Shown: positions 31,627 to 41,888 of the stretch, in pieces
How the letters are laid out: the number at the start of each line of letters is the position of its first letter
How positions within the stretch are numbered: position 1 is the stretch's first letter
Assembly: GCA_002102555.1 (NCBI GenBank)
Contig: MCFL01000156.1
Coordinates: 1-57,021, forward strand
Direction: 5' to 3'
Source of the DNA: Catenaria anguillulae PL171
Taxonomy: Eukaryota > Blastocladiomycota > Blastocladiomycetes > Blastocladiales > Catenariaceae
DNA length: 57,021 nt
Translations under genes and position numbers: made by a program
Notes under the pieces: generated by a model
Told to the model about the DNA's origin: nothing
The model's database searches: none
What the model saw: only the letters and a program-made list of their open reading frames with translations

Positions 31627-33964
31627 TCAGGCGTTCGGATCCACCACCGCCTGCTCCAACTCCTGCTCCGCTTCCTTTTCCTTTTCCTTTTCGGCCACCC
31701 GCTCAATTGCCCGCACCGCCTCCTCAATCCTTCCAAACTGCCACTCGAACCTGGCCGGATACAAAAATGGCCGCAAGTCAAACCGGTTATCGTCCGTACC
31801 ATAACTCTCGGCATGGTACGCGGGCGTCAGCGTGGTCATCTTGTGCCGATTAATGGCATAGTAAAACCAAAACCGCTTCACCTTGTCTGCCACCTCCCGC
31901 GCAGGCATCACATCGGCCCACTCCCTCGCCAGCGTCGTAAACATGGAAAACGGCCCGCACTTTGCCACTTTGCGCAACCGCCCGTAAATGGAAAGCTCGG
32001 CATACGTCATGCCCATATCTGCCTCATCGGCTTGCACGTACGTGTCGGTGGTGGGCTCCAATTCGGCCGTGGGCGTAGCCGACAAGAAGGTAGTCAGAAT
32101 GGGCAGATCAAGGTGGGTTGCCGACCACGAGATGAAGGCGCGAAGGTCGGTCTTGGAAATGCCGCCGATGGGGTTGAGGTCGGCCGACGAGCAATCGTAC
32201 TTTGTGAGGTAGCCGCGCAGACTGAAAAAATGAAAAAATAAGAGCGAACAAATGTCAGGATCCATCCTGTCGCCCACAAAAACAAGATGATCGTATGTAC
32301 CTTTCATCCACGTTGGCCGACCCAAGCACAAGCAATCCCCCCTCGCCCCGACCCCTGCTCCACCCAAGCAGCTGCGCAAACAAGTAACTCAGGACCATCC
32401 TCGACCGCGCCTGAATGTTTTGCAACGCCAAGTTTTCCACGTTCGACCCGCCGTGCACCTTGAACCTCGGCACCTTGCCCGAGACCCGCTCAAACACGGC
32501 CAAGAGCGCGCGCGTGATGCCATCAATCGGCGCATTCAAATGATAACTGCCAATGGCATCCGCCAAGCCCTTTGCCCGATCCCGTGTTTCTGCCGACGAG
32601 TGCTCGGCGCCCAAGTAGCACGTGTGGAAAATCAAGTTGCAAATCTCGGACGGCGACTTTGGGATCCAGTCCTTGGGCTGAGCCGTGATTCTGCGCAAAT
32701 CATCCAGCACGGTTTGATCTGGGTTCGGCGTGCGTGTTGCAGCCGCGTACACGAGGCGGCACATGGAGTAGACAATGACGGCCGTGGCGCAAGAGTCAAT
32801 GCCGCCCGACAGCGGCAAAAAGAAGCCCTGTGTGCGCGACCGGCGCAAGTAATCCCACAGCCAGCACGCCGGGCCAAGGGCAATTTCCTCTTCGGGTGCG
32901 TGAATCCTGGGTCCCGACGCAAGCACAGGTGTTGGGCGCACATGCCTGACGAGAGTGTTGGCCGTGACGGTTGGCGGCGACACGGTAGGAAACAAGCGTG
33001 GCGCATCGTCCATGGCCGTGTCCCAGACGCTCGCACTGAGCGCCATGTCCACGTGCACGCGCGGATACCGCGGCGCATTGGCGGCCTGCATGTTGCTCGA
33101 TGCACGCCCGCTGCGAAACGACCGGACGTGCTCGAGGTCCACCGTGGCAGTCACGAGCTCGACATCCGTGAGCGAAAACTGCGACCCTTGTGCCACGAGC
33201 TCGCCGTTCACAGCCACCATGGCCGACCCGTCATAGTACACGCGCTCGCCATCGCACCCTTGCTGGTTGGCATACAAGTACACGCCGCCGACCTTGCGCG
33301 TAGCACCCAAAATCAAATCCAAGCGCGTGTGCAACTTGCGCAACTCGTGGTGCGACCCGGACGAGTTGGTAAACACCTCGACACCATCGAGCGCCATGCT
33401 TGTGTGCGGTGAGCTTGCCGCAAACACTTCCTCGCACATTTCAACGCCAATCACCGTGTCGAGCGTGGCCACAACAGCATCGCCAAACGGCACACGTGCC
33501 TGGCCCGTCGTTTGTGCAACCATGCGCGGCAAATGATGCTCCTCGAGGGTGCGCGCGTGCGCCCAGGGCGTAAACCACCGCAATTCGCGGTAATTGCCGT
33601 CATTGGCCAGAAACATCTTTGGCCGAATCAAGACGATCTTACCGCGGTGCACGAGCACACGACAGTTGTAGTTGACGCCGCGGTGTTTGACAGGCATGCC
33701 GAAATCACACAGCATGTGGGGCGACTGGCACGCCGGGTGCGCGAGTAGCGTCGTGAGGACTTGCCAGGCGTGCAGGTACGTGTCAGATTCCAAAAAGTGG
33801 TCGTTGCATCCGTAGCCCGTGATTTCGAGTTCAGGTCCAATGCGCAGCGAGGCGCCAGCCGCAAGGGCAAGGTCGAGCGAGTGTTGGATACGCGCCAGGT
33901 TGCCCATAAAGTCGAGCGCCCATTGATTGAGCGAGCATGTCGCGACGGTGGCGAGGTGGCCCAT
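31627..33964 (-). CDS. QNS1: Glutamine-dependent NAD+ synthetase
   Basis: Two exons (33964-32301, 32221-31627; 78-nt intron) give 752 residues. The N-terminal glutaminase (nitrilase fold) shows the Glu-Lys-Cys triad: [23 protein letters not shown] and GVEMCEEVF. The synthetase half has the PP-loop [11 protein letters not shown], then [46 protein letters not shown] and a C-terminal [11 protein letters not shown]. It makes NAD+ from deamido-NAD+, ATP and glutamine in the last step of both the de novo and salvage routes. The length is slightly above yeast Qns1 (714). All catalytic motifs are present. It is divergent from eS6 across 264 bases. Confidence 0.96.
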
Positions 33965-34228
33965 GTTGGTTGCTTGATGTTGCTGGACAGAGGTGCCGAC
34001 GTTGAGGTTTCCATTTACATTTGCTGCGTCTGTCCGACGACATTTGGTTGATGTCCTTGTGCATGTGTCGGTTCAGATCGACATGTGGGCAGAGCCGTTG
34101 GGGGCCGCCGATCCGAGCGCTGATCACCCTGGCCATGAGCCATCCACCACTCCACACAGCCAATGCTAGCGACACGCAACCATTTTCTGTCAAACCTCTA
34201 CCGCACTATAACCGGCTGCTATCGTCAA
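33965..34228. promoter_or_regulatory. Shared divergent promoter, QNS1 (-) and eS6 (+)
   Basis: The two starts are 264 bases apart. No TATA box is seen. The region probably drives both genes. Confidence 0.45.
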
Positions 34229-35559
34229 CATGAAGGTGTGTACGGACATGGATGCTAAGCGACTCGCTGCCCATTCACCGTTCACGCGCAATCGAACGCT
34301 CAGCGCACATGGGGAAACGTCTCGGGTGACGCTGCTTGGATGATGCTTGGATGACCTGTCCGACCCGCAAGCAAGCTCGTTCGTTCGCTCGGCCACTCGC
34401 TCCAGTATCCGACCCGCCGCCGCTGCCTGTTGCGCGGACCAAGTCGCAAGCGTCTCGAGCAGGCGATGCAGGCATCATCCCCGCGGCTCCTTGCAGAATC
34501 CTCCTTGTGTGCTTGTTCGAATTTGCTCCCTGGGCACCGATTTGCCGACGGGCGTCGGGTTCGGGCATGTTATGTCAAATTCTCAGCTGTCATCATCACT
34601 CGCCCTCCCAAATCCTCGGGGCTGTGCGCTTGGCGCACGCACCGCAGTTGTATTCGGGACCGATCATGATTGTCTTCTTCGATTTGCCGTGTTTGGTGAC
34701 ATGCAGCAGTGATTTCAGCCAACACATCTATTTTCTTCTCGTCGTGCTGCTGCTCGTGCGGTACTGTTGACACCCGTTTTCTCTTGTGCTGACTGTTTGG
34801 CTTGTCCGGATCTCGTTTTTCTTTTCTCCGCACTCGTAGCTCAACATTGCCGACCCCTCGACCGGTTCTCAAAAGACCTTTGAAATCGATGACGAGAAGC
34901 GCTACCACGTCCTCATCGACAAGCGCATCTCGCAAGAGATTCCCGGCGACCAGCTCGGCGACGAGTTCAAGGGCTACATCTTCAAGATCACTGGTGGAAA
35001 CGACAAGCAGGGTTTCCCCATGAAGCAGGGTGTCCTTGTCAACCACCGTGTGCGCCTCCTCCTCTCTGAGGGCCACTCGTGCTACCGCCCCCGCCGCACT
35101 GGCGAGCGCAAGCGCAAGTCGATCCGCGGTTGCATCATCAACCACGACATCTCGGTTGTTTCCCTTGTGGTTGCCAAGAAGGGCGAGGCCGACATTGCTG
35201 GCGTCACCGATGTGACTGTCCCCAAGCGTCTTGGCCCCAAGCGTGCCTCCAAGATCCGCAAGATGTTCAACTTGACCAAGGAGGACGATGTGCGCAAGTA
35301 CGTGATCCGCCGCGAGGTGCCCAAGAAGTCTGGCAAGGCCGAGTCCAAGGCCCCCAAGATCCAGCGTCTTGTGACCCCCTTGACCCTCCAGCGCAAGCGC
35401 GCCCACCACGCCGAGAAGCGCAACCGCGCCGTGGCTGCCCGTGAGGCTGCTGCTTCCTACAAGAAGTTGCTCGCTGACCGTGCCCATGAGCTCTACGCCA
35501 AGAAGCACGCCAAGCGTGTTCAGCGTCGCTCGTCCACCCACGCTTCGTCGACTGCCTAA
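34229..35559 (+). CDS. RPS6: 40S ribosomal protein eS6
   Basis: Exon 1 (34229-34234) is only ATG AAG. After a 605-nt intron, exon 2 (34840-35559) continues, giving [21 protein letters not shown] and 241 residues in all. The sequence is recognisable throughout: [46 protein letters not shown] and [15 protein letters not shown]. The basic C-terminal helix ends [14 protein letters not shown], the counterpart of the S6-kinase phosphorylation sites, so TOR-dependent phosphorylation is likely. The intron is by far the longest seen in the window; ribosomal protein genes often keep long first introns with regulatory roles. I looked for snoRNA boxes in it and found none convincing. Upstream QNS1 is divergent. 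Confidence 0.97.
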
Positions 35560-36145
35560 GTGGTTCTTTTGTGGTCACGGTTGCGAAAAAGCTTCTTGTC
35601 AACGTGTGCATGTGTGTGTTTTGGCTCTGTCGGATATCTATACACATACGCATTGATTGATTGACTTCTATATTGATTCTTGCAACCATGGGTTTCCAAC
35701 TCAATTGTTCGACAACAAGCACCTGAAGGGCGATATTCAACCTGTCGTTCTTGCAAGTTGGTCCAATCAGCGCGTTCAAAAAGGATGGAACTCATCCTTT
35801 GCGCTCGTTCAAGTACATAGCGATCGATCCTCAGTTTTTTTGTACCAGAGAGGTCGTGGGATGGTCCAACTTGACACTTATCTCAGTCATTGCCATGTGC
35901 TATAACACGAACCTCGTCCAGGGCAGCCCATGGGTAGGTGGATACTTCGTCTCACGGGTTGGCGGCTGGGTACAGTTGTCAGCCAGACTGGGCAGATCGC
36001 ATCGCAATCAAGTCCTCCGATCGCGCAACGGACCCACAAGCACGGTTCTGACCTAAATTGTCCTGTAAGTCACTCAATGAATCTTGTAACCGTGTACACT
36101 TGGACACCCAAAGCATTCCACTCGCAATAGCCTAATCCGTTCACC
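35560..36145. other. Intergenic region between eS6 and SUMO gene A
   Basis: This is the 3' flank of eS6 and the promoter of SUMO A. No gene, repeat or TATA box is recognised. Confidence 0.45.
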
Positions 36146-36786
36146 ATGTCCGACGCACCCAAGACCGATCCCTCCACCGTGACCCAAGTGTCTCTCAAGC
36201 TTCGTGACCACACTGGTCTGTCTGTCCCATATCCATTTTTGCGGAGCGACACTAACGCTTTTCCGCACTGACTAACTGCCGTCGCCACCTAATCCTACTT
36301 TCTTGCCATTTTCAGGCTCCGAAATTGGTGCATACCCCCATTCTCGCTCTTTGCTCTGCTTGTGTCCACCTGCTAATTCTCTATCTCTCCGTCGCCGCCC
36401 ACCATCAGAATTCAAGGTCAAGTCGACGACCAAGTTCTCCAAGGTTGCCAAAGCATACGCTGAGAAGAAGGGTTTGACGCTCGCCGACTTGCGATTCGAC
36501 TTTGACGGAAACCGCATTCGCCCGGAGCAGGATGAAACCATCGATGACGTACGTCGTCACGCTACCCCCCTTTTTCCCGCCGGTTTTGCCCAACAAGTTT
36601 CGCCCACGCTCACATACGTTATGTGCTTGTTTTCATGTGGGCACGTTAGCTTGACCTCCAAGACGGCGATACCATCGATGTGGCCACGGCTCAGGTGCGG
36701 CAGTTGTCGCTGCGTCCCTCTCCACGCGCTCATGTCAAGGCTAACCGCACCGACTTGTCGCTAATCAGGTTGGTGGCTGCTGCTAA
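36146..36786 (+). CDS. SUMO (small ubiquitin-like modifier), copy A
   Basis: Five exons (36146-36215, 36316-36327, 36409-36548, 36650-36694, 36769-36786) give 94 residues. The second exon is a 12-nt microexon, GCTCCGAAATTG. The protein runs MSDAPKTDPSTVTQVSLKLRD, then the ubiquitin fold with EFKVKSTTKFSKVAKAY, LRFDFDGNRIRPEQDET and LDLQDGDTIDV, as in SUMO. The end is ATAQVGGCC: a di-glycine followed by two residues that a Ulp/SENP protease would remove. SUMO is conjugated to nuclear proteins by E1 (AOS1-UBA2) and E2 (UBC9). It has the same five-exon plan and phases as copy B 435 bases downstream, so they are tandem duplicates. Confidence 0.92.
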
Positions 36787-37220
36787 ATCCCGGCTCGTTC
36801 CTCTTCCTGGCTCGATTGTATCCCAGCATATGTGTTTTGTTTATCTATCCTTGTCCCCAAACCTCCAATATTTGCATTTCCGCTTGTCAAACTTGTTCGC
36901 GATTCTGACGGAAAGACTCAGAGCAACTCTTAAATACTTGTTTCCACGTTACTGGCTCGCGCGGCCTTGACTCCTGCCCACTGTCCCCAGTATGTACATA
37001 CGTTATGGCATTTATTTCGCCTACCAAACGGATTCGTCTCTCATGTCCATTTGATCCTTTCCACATTTGTTGTCTCACTGGATGATCGGCGACCCAACAG
37101 TCTGCACCAGCTTTGTTCTGAGGCGGCTTAATGTTGTGTGTTGCACTCATGTAAACTGGGCTTCATCAACTCTGAATCTCCAAGCATTCTGCGCAAGAAA
37201 CCCATTACGTACCATCCACC
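36787..37220. other. Intergenic region between SUMO genes A and B
   Basis: This 434-base spacer holds the 3' flank of copy A and the promoter of copy B. The last bases before each ATG are alike (CCATCCACC and CGTTCACC), probably a duplicated leader. Confidence 0.4.
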
Positions 37221-37982
37221 ATGTCTGACGCACCCAAGGCCGACCCCGCCGCCGTGAGCCAAGTGACGCTCAAGCTTCGCGACCAGGGTGGTTCGTCGTC
37301 CATCTCTCCAATCCCAACGGCGTCGTCCTTTGGCACTCAGCTCGTGAATTGTGACGCTGACCTCGAGCGACTCGCCTGCCAATTCCTCAACCGATCGCCC
37401 CGCCTATCGATTTACTTGAACCGGCCATTTCACTCGTTCATGTCGACGACGACTTTGTCTCTCAGGCTCCGAAATTGGTACATGCAACATCCCTCTCGTT
37501 GTCTTGTCCTCCTCGACCGCCACGTCCCGGATCCCATTCCCTGAGCAACCAGTCTGACCGTCACACACGCGACGGGGCATTTGCTGCTCCACTGCTCGTC
37601 ATGCATCAGAATTCAAGGTCAAGTCGACGACAAAGTTCTCCAAGGTCGCAAAGGCATATGCCGAAAAGAAGGGGCTTGACATCAAGGAGATTCGGTTCAT
37701 GTTTGAGGGCCAACGGATGCGCATCGATGGAGATAGTACGGTTGAGGAGGTATGCGTCTTCTTTCCTTGTCTGACCCCCTCCCCAAATCCATGACGATGC
37801 GATTCGCGAGCTCATTCGGCTGGTTTTTGTGTGTGTCGTATACATAGATCGACCTTCAAGATGGCGACATCATTGACGTGGAGCAGAATCAGGTACCGTT
37901 CGCCCTTGGTTGCTCGTCCGCTCGCAATCAAAACGCTAACAGCCAGACGGCACTTGGACAACAGATTGGCGGCAAGTACTAG
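37221..37982 (+). CDS. SUMO, copy B
   Basis: Five exons (37221-37290, 37466-37477, 37610-37749, 37848-37892, 37947-37982) give 100 residues, with exons 1-4 exactly as long as in copy A. The 12-nt microexon is identical in sequence. The body reads QVTLKLRDQGGSEIEFKVKS, IRFMFEGQRMRIDGDSTVEE and IDLQDGDIIDVEQNQ. The end is GQQIGGKY, so the di-glycine is followed by a Lys-Tyr tail, unlike the Cys-Cys of copy A. Differences concentrate in the second half (FDFDG versus FMFEG), as in animal SUMO1 versus SUMO2/3, so the copies may have different partners or proteases. Confidence 0.92.
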
Positions 37983-38629
37983 ACTCATTTAAGGTCAGCG
38001 GACGTTTGGCTGTGAACCTTGGTTGGCGCTGGACTCTTTGGTTTGTGAGGTGAACATGATGTCTGATTGCTGTATCCATGTGTGGATGTATCGTTGTTAT
38101 CCTGAAGCTCGCTTCAATCAGGCTACGACGTGAGAGCCGCATGGCTTTCACGACATTCTCTCCAAGTTGCAGTTCCCAAATCAATAGCTACCCTGCCACC
38201 CCCGCCCTACTACGTCCCTTGATGATGAGGTATCTGATTTGACTTGCCTCCAGGAGAACTTTACCAGATTACTGCATGTGAACCTGCACTTCAAGTTTGC
38301 TTCCCTCGCAGAATTCACCATGAATCATGAAAATCCAAGGGGCACATGGCACTCGTTACAACTAAGCTTACGTTCCCGCTCCATCGATAGCCCTTACGCA
38401 CTTTGCAACGATACTTGCCCTGGACCGCCCCTGGACCGCCACACATGCTCTGCTTCTGTCCCTGACGGAATGGAGCCGACTTTGCGAATACGTTCACAGC
38501 TGCCCCTGACATTGGTACATACAGTAGTCGAGCTCTGACACCCTACATGTAGCATTCCTTTGGACTCGCCGACAAGGAACAAGACCGTACAATCTCATTC
38601 ATTGACTCGTCTCATGAACGCATATGTAG
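37983..38629. other. Intergenic region downstream of SUMO B
   Basis: I searched this stretch for earlier exons of a third SUMO gene and found none that keep the fold. A TGACATTG|GTACAT junction-like site near 38517 resembles the microexon donor of copy B, but this is weak. Confidence 0.3.
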
Positions 38630-38692
38630 CTCGATTTGCAGAATGGAGACTATGTTGAGGTCGGGACCGAGCATTTCGCAGGAGGCAAATGA
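38630..38692 (+). pseudogene. Isolated SUMO-like terminal exon (third copy remnant)
   Basis: After an acceptor-like TATGTAG the sequence reads LDLQNGDYVEVGTEHFAGGK and a stop. This aligns with the last part of both SUMO genes (LDLQDGDTIDV...GG), including the di-glycine, here with one tail residue. Unlike copies A and B there is no intron between the LDLQ block and the GG. No matching first three exons are visible upstream, so it is probably the surviving end of a third tandem copy, or the last exon of a gene too divergent for me to see. Confidence 0.6.
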
Positions 38693-38848
38693 GTTGGGAG
38701 TGCGTATGTGGTCGTGTGAGTTGATGTATACTACGGTGTGTGTCAATCCTCTTTGATTTCAATGGACCCCAATTTGCCGCTGTCCAGTGCGGCAAAGCAA
38801 AAGAGGATAATGCATTCACGATTCCGAAATGTGTGCTGCATGGTACTT

Positions 38849-39730
38849 TCAAGAATCCACTTGCATCGCGTCCTCGTCCCCTTGCTGCATCCCAACCTCG
38901 CCCCTGCGCCTTGCCAATTCATGCTCCATGTGTGCCACTGTGACGAGCGCGCGCAAATTGCTCATGCGCGTCCTGAGCAACTCGATCGACGCGCGGTCCA
39001 GCTGCTGCCCAGCGTTTTCCTAAACACACGCATATAGGCACAGGGGGGAGTCGGGTCAACCAGAGAACCCAATCCACAGCGAAACCAAGTGCACACGTAC
39101 CTGTTCAGCCTTGCGCACCTCATTCACCTGCGCCACTTGCTCGGCCACTGCCTTGACATGCTTTTCCAACGCCTCGACATGTGCCTCGACCTGCATTAAA
39201 TGATACCGCCACGCGTTTGCGCCGTATACGCCCAGCAACTCGAGATTCTGCATCTGATTGGTCAGGTGCGCATGCAAGGTTGCGGCGCGCGTCACGAGTG
39301 CACGCCAGTGCGCGGGCGATACGCTCGATGGATCCGTGGGTGTTGGGAGCGAGTAAGCCGCGAGGTCAATGCCGTGGTCGGCGGATGGCGACGGCGCGGG
39401 AAAGAGGGTGGATTTTCCGTTTGTTGAGTGAACAAGTTGGTCAAGGGCAGAGGAAAGTGCAGGGTTGTGTGCAAAGAGAGGTGGCGAGAGGTCGGGAAAG
39501 TCGCGGGCGACGGACGGGTGCAGGGCGGTTGGCGAGGCGGCGGTGGATGGCAGGTTGGAGGAGATGAGGGCGTCCACTTGGGATTTGACAGCGGGAAGCT
39601 TGTATTGGTTGTCAATGTCTGGTATCATATATGTGTTCGAGTGGGCAATGGATGGCTCAGTCGCCTTGCATGGCATGGCATGGCAGAGTGCAGAGTGCAG
39701 AGCCGTACAAGGCAAGGCGTCGGAGGACAT
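38849..39730 (-). CDS. BCAS2: Prp19-complex splicing factor SPF27 / BCAS2
   Basis: Three exons (39730-39709, 39618-39101, 39019-38849) give 236 residues. The first, 22-nt exon joins to make MSSDALPYIDNQYKLPAVKSQV, matching the DALPYxDxxY start of BCAS2. The diagnostic block is LTNQMQNLELLGVYGANAWRYH, then long coiled-coil helices (VEALEKHVKAVAEQVAQVNEVRK, AGQQLDRASIELLRTRMSNLRALV). It is a core subunit of the Prp19/NTC complex that stabilises U5 and U6 in the active spliceosome. The tail MQQGDEDAMQVDS is acidic. A direct-repeat patch (GCATG and GAGTGCAGA units) lies in the first intron. Confidence 0.9.
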
Positions 39731-40055
39731 GGTGCTGGGTGCTGGGAGATGTTTCAGAGTTTTAAATGCTGACTGCGGTGGGGATCAATGCGTGTGACAT
39801 TTGTTTATCATGGATGGATTCATGAATTGCCAAAATCAAGAAAGAGTTTGAGACTGAAGTTGAAATGAAGAGAAGAAAGCAGGTGCAAGTGGATCGACGG
39901 CCTTGTGCCGATCCAACATGTCCCTTTCCATCACTCGTTTTTCTATTGTACCGAATAATCTAAGGGCTCTCCACCTGCCAATGAATACCGCCTCTGCTGC
40001 TCAAGTGATTCCCACCCCCCGCATCTGCATCACCTAACACCGCCCCGAGATCACA
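39731..40055. promoter_or_regulatory. Shared divergent region, SPF27 (-) and bL33m (+)
   Basis: A 325-base region between the two starts. No TATA box is seen; a short A-rich tract is present. Another pairing of a splicing gene with a mitochondrial ribosomal gene. Confidence 0.4.
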
Positions 40056-40430
40056 ATGGCAAAGAAGGCCAAGGCTCGGTCTGTACCTCAACCTTGCTCC
40101 ACTCATCGGCAATGTCAGAGAGTCGAGTCTGAACCCTTCACTACTCCTGGCTGACCCTCGATTGCACCTTGACCAGCACTCTCATTGTCCGCCTGCTCTC
40201 GTCGGCAGGCACCGGATACTTTTACACAACGTCCCGCGCTCGTCTGACTCCCAAGCTTGCCTTGCGCAAGTTTGATCCCGTCGGTATGCCACTCCGTCAT
40301 TTGATTCACCACAACCTTGATTGTTGTCCTTTGGCTGACAGCGCCGGCACTTCCCTCTTGCTTGCTTGCGGAACCAATGTCATTTTCAGTCAAGCAGCAC
40401 GTCCTGTTCACGGAAACCAAGCAAAAGTAA
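40056..40430 (+). CDS. Mitochondrial ribosomal protein bL33m
   Basis: Three small exons (40056-40078, 40177-40283, 40390-40430) give 56 residues: MAKKAKARTLIVRLLSSAGTG, YFYTTSRARLTPKLALRKFDP and VVKQHVLFTETKQK. The TGYFYTT, KLALRKFDP and KHVLFTE-type segments are characteristic of L33. As in many mitochondrial L33 proteins the Cys pairs of zinc-binding bacterial forms are absent. The gene is too short for most gene finders because each exon is below 110 nt; reading phase is kept across both introns (98 and 106 nt). Confidence 0.93.
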
Positions 40431-40712
40431 GCTGGTCGCTCCCGTTCTTGTACCAAGTAAGCGGTTTTTCCTTTTCACTGTATTTTCATATAGATATATC
40501 TGTTTCAGTTCAGTTTCCGACGCACCGTTCGGCTCCGCGTTCCAAAGTCTGGTCAATCATTGAAACCTTGCGGGCAGGACAATTATTGATTGATTGATGG
40601 GGGAATGGTAGACACTACTGTGAACGACAAGAAAAGGCACAATCACAACTCGTTCACCTCGACATAACACACAGAACGAAGGGCACACTGAAAAAAAACA
40701 AACAGGAAAAGA

Positions 40713-41888
40713 TCACTCTTGCCACGACCCAACGCCCATGGCATGATGCATGACGGCCATGATGGTCCACTTGCGATTCTCCGCCTGTTCCCACACCAAA
40801 CTATCCTTTGAGTAAAACACATCATCGTCCACCTCATCCTTCTTCCGGGGCAAGCAATGCAAGAACCCGGCCTTGTCCTTGACCCCACCTTGCCTCATCA
40901 GGCTCCGCGTCACCTTGAACCCGTCAAACGCCTTTCTGCGCTCGACCGATTCCTTTTCCTGGCCCATACTGATCCAGCAATCAGTCGACACATAGTCTGC
41001 GCCACGCAAGGCTTCGAGCGGATGATGCGTGATCATGGGCACCATCATTTCGTCGGCAACAATGCTTGGTTTCGGGCCGTACCCCGGTGGGGTTGCAATC
41101 GACATGACCATGCCAAGCTTGCCGCACACAGTCATCAAGCTATGGCACACATTGTTGCCGTCGCCGACCCAGGCCAACTTGCGGCCTTGCAACAAGTTTG
41201 CATCAAACCCAGAGGGCAACTCGCCGCGCTCGGCGGCCGCCGGGTTGTCGACACGCCACGCGGCCTCGTACATGGTAAGTGCATCGGCCAAGGCTTGTGT
41301 CGGGTGATGGTCGTCGGACAGGGCATTGACCACGGGCACACTGGCGTGCGTACGCAGTTGCAGCAAATCGCCGTGGTTGTCGACGCGCGCAAAGATGCCG
41401 TGAACCAGGCGCGACAGCACCAGGGCTGTGTCTTGGGTGGATTCATTGACGCCCAGTTGAATGTCGGATGGTGACAAGAAGATGGCGTGGCCACCCAGCA
41501 GGTGCATGGACGTTTCGGCCGCTACGCGTGTACGCGTCGACCGCTTGGTGAAAATGACGGCAAGGTGTTTGCCTGCGAGCGATTGCGGCAAGGGCACACC
41601 AGACCGGGACATGCGCTTGAATTTGGTGGCCGTGGCGAGGATCGAGTACAGATCCGAGCGCGTCAGGTCGCTGAGGGCCAAGAGGTGCAGCGGCCCCTTT
41701 GGCAGATCGGACTTGGCCGGTGTTGAGTAGCAGAGGCGAGGCGCATGCGAGAGGGCGACCGTGGCGAGCGGGGCGGCGACGAGGCGGGCAGTAGCCGGCG
41801 TGCGCAACATGGGACCGGCGACGCTCGACGACAAGGTCGCGAGGCGAGTTGCGGTCGTGCATGAGGCGAGTGACGCGAGAATGGACAT
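40713..41888 (-). CDS. Ornithine carbamoyltransferase, mitochondrial
   Basis: Intronless, 391 residues from ATG 41888. The Arg/Ala/Thr-rich N-terminus (about 50 residues before YSTPAKSDLPKGPLHLLAL) is a mitochondrial targeting sequence. Family motifs: carbamoyl-phosphate site FTKRSTRTR, DDHHPTQALADALT, the ornithine site WVGDGNNVCHS, and the active-site FLHCLPRKKDEVDDDVF. It makes citrulline from ornithine and carbamoyl phosphate in arginine synthesis. The frame stays open upstream to an ATG at 42074, but the proximal ATG starts directly with a good targeting signal, so I prefer it. Confidence 0.96.
   Translation of the reverse strand: MSILASLASCTTATRLATLSSSVAGPMLRTPATARLVAAPLATVALSHAPRLCYSTPAKSDLPKGPLHLLALSDLTRSDLYSILATATKFKRMSRSGVPLPQSLAGKHLAVIFTKRSTRTRVAAETSMHLLGGHAIFLSPSDIQLGVNESTQDTALVLSRLVHGIFARVDNHGDLLQLRTHASVPVVNALSDDHHPTQALADALTMYEAAWRVDNPAAAERGELPSGFDANLLQGRKLAWVGDGNNVCHSLMTVCGKLGMVMSIATPPGYGPKPSIVADEMMVPMITHHPLEALRGADYVSTDCWISMGQEKESVERRKAFDGFKVTRSLMRQGGVKDKAGFLHCLPRKKDEVDDDVFYSKDSLVWEQAENRKWTIMAVMHHAMGVGSWQE

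Noticed and set aside
32420-33412. 330-codon plus-strand open frame opposite QNS1
   Set aside because: Arg/His-rich antisense shadow of a well-supported gene.
34235-34839. snoRNA inside the long eS6 intron
   Set aside because: GATGATG occurs, but no proper C and D box pair or H/ACA hairpin-hinge pattern could be found.
34570-35541. 323-codon minus-strand open frame opposite eS6
   Set aside because: It mirrors the codon bias of the real ribosomal protein gene; its Leu/Gly/Val-rich repeats are the antisense of Lys/Arg codons.
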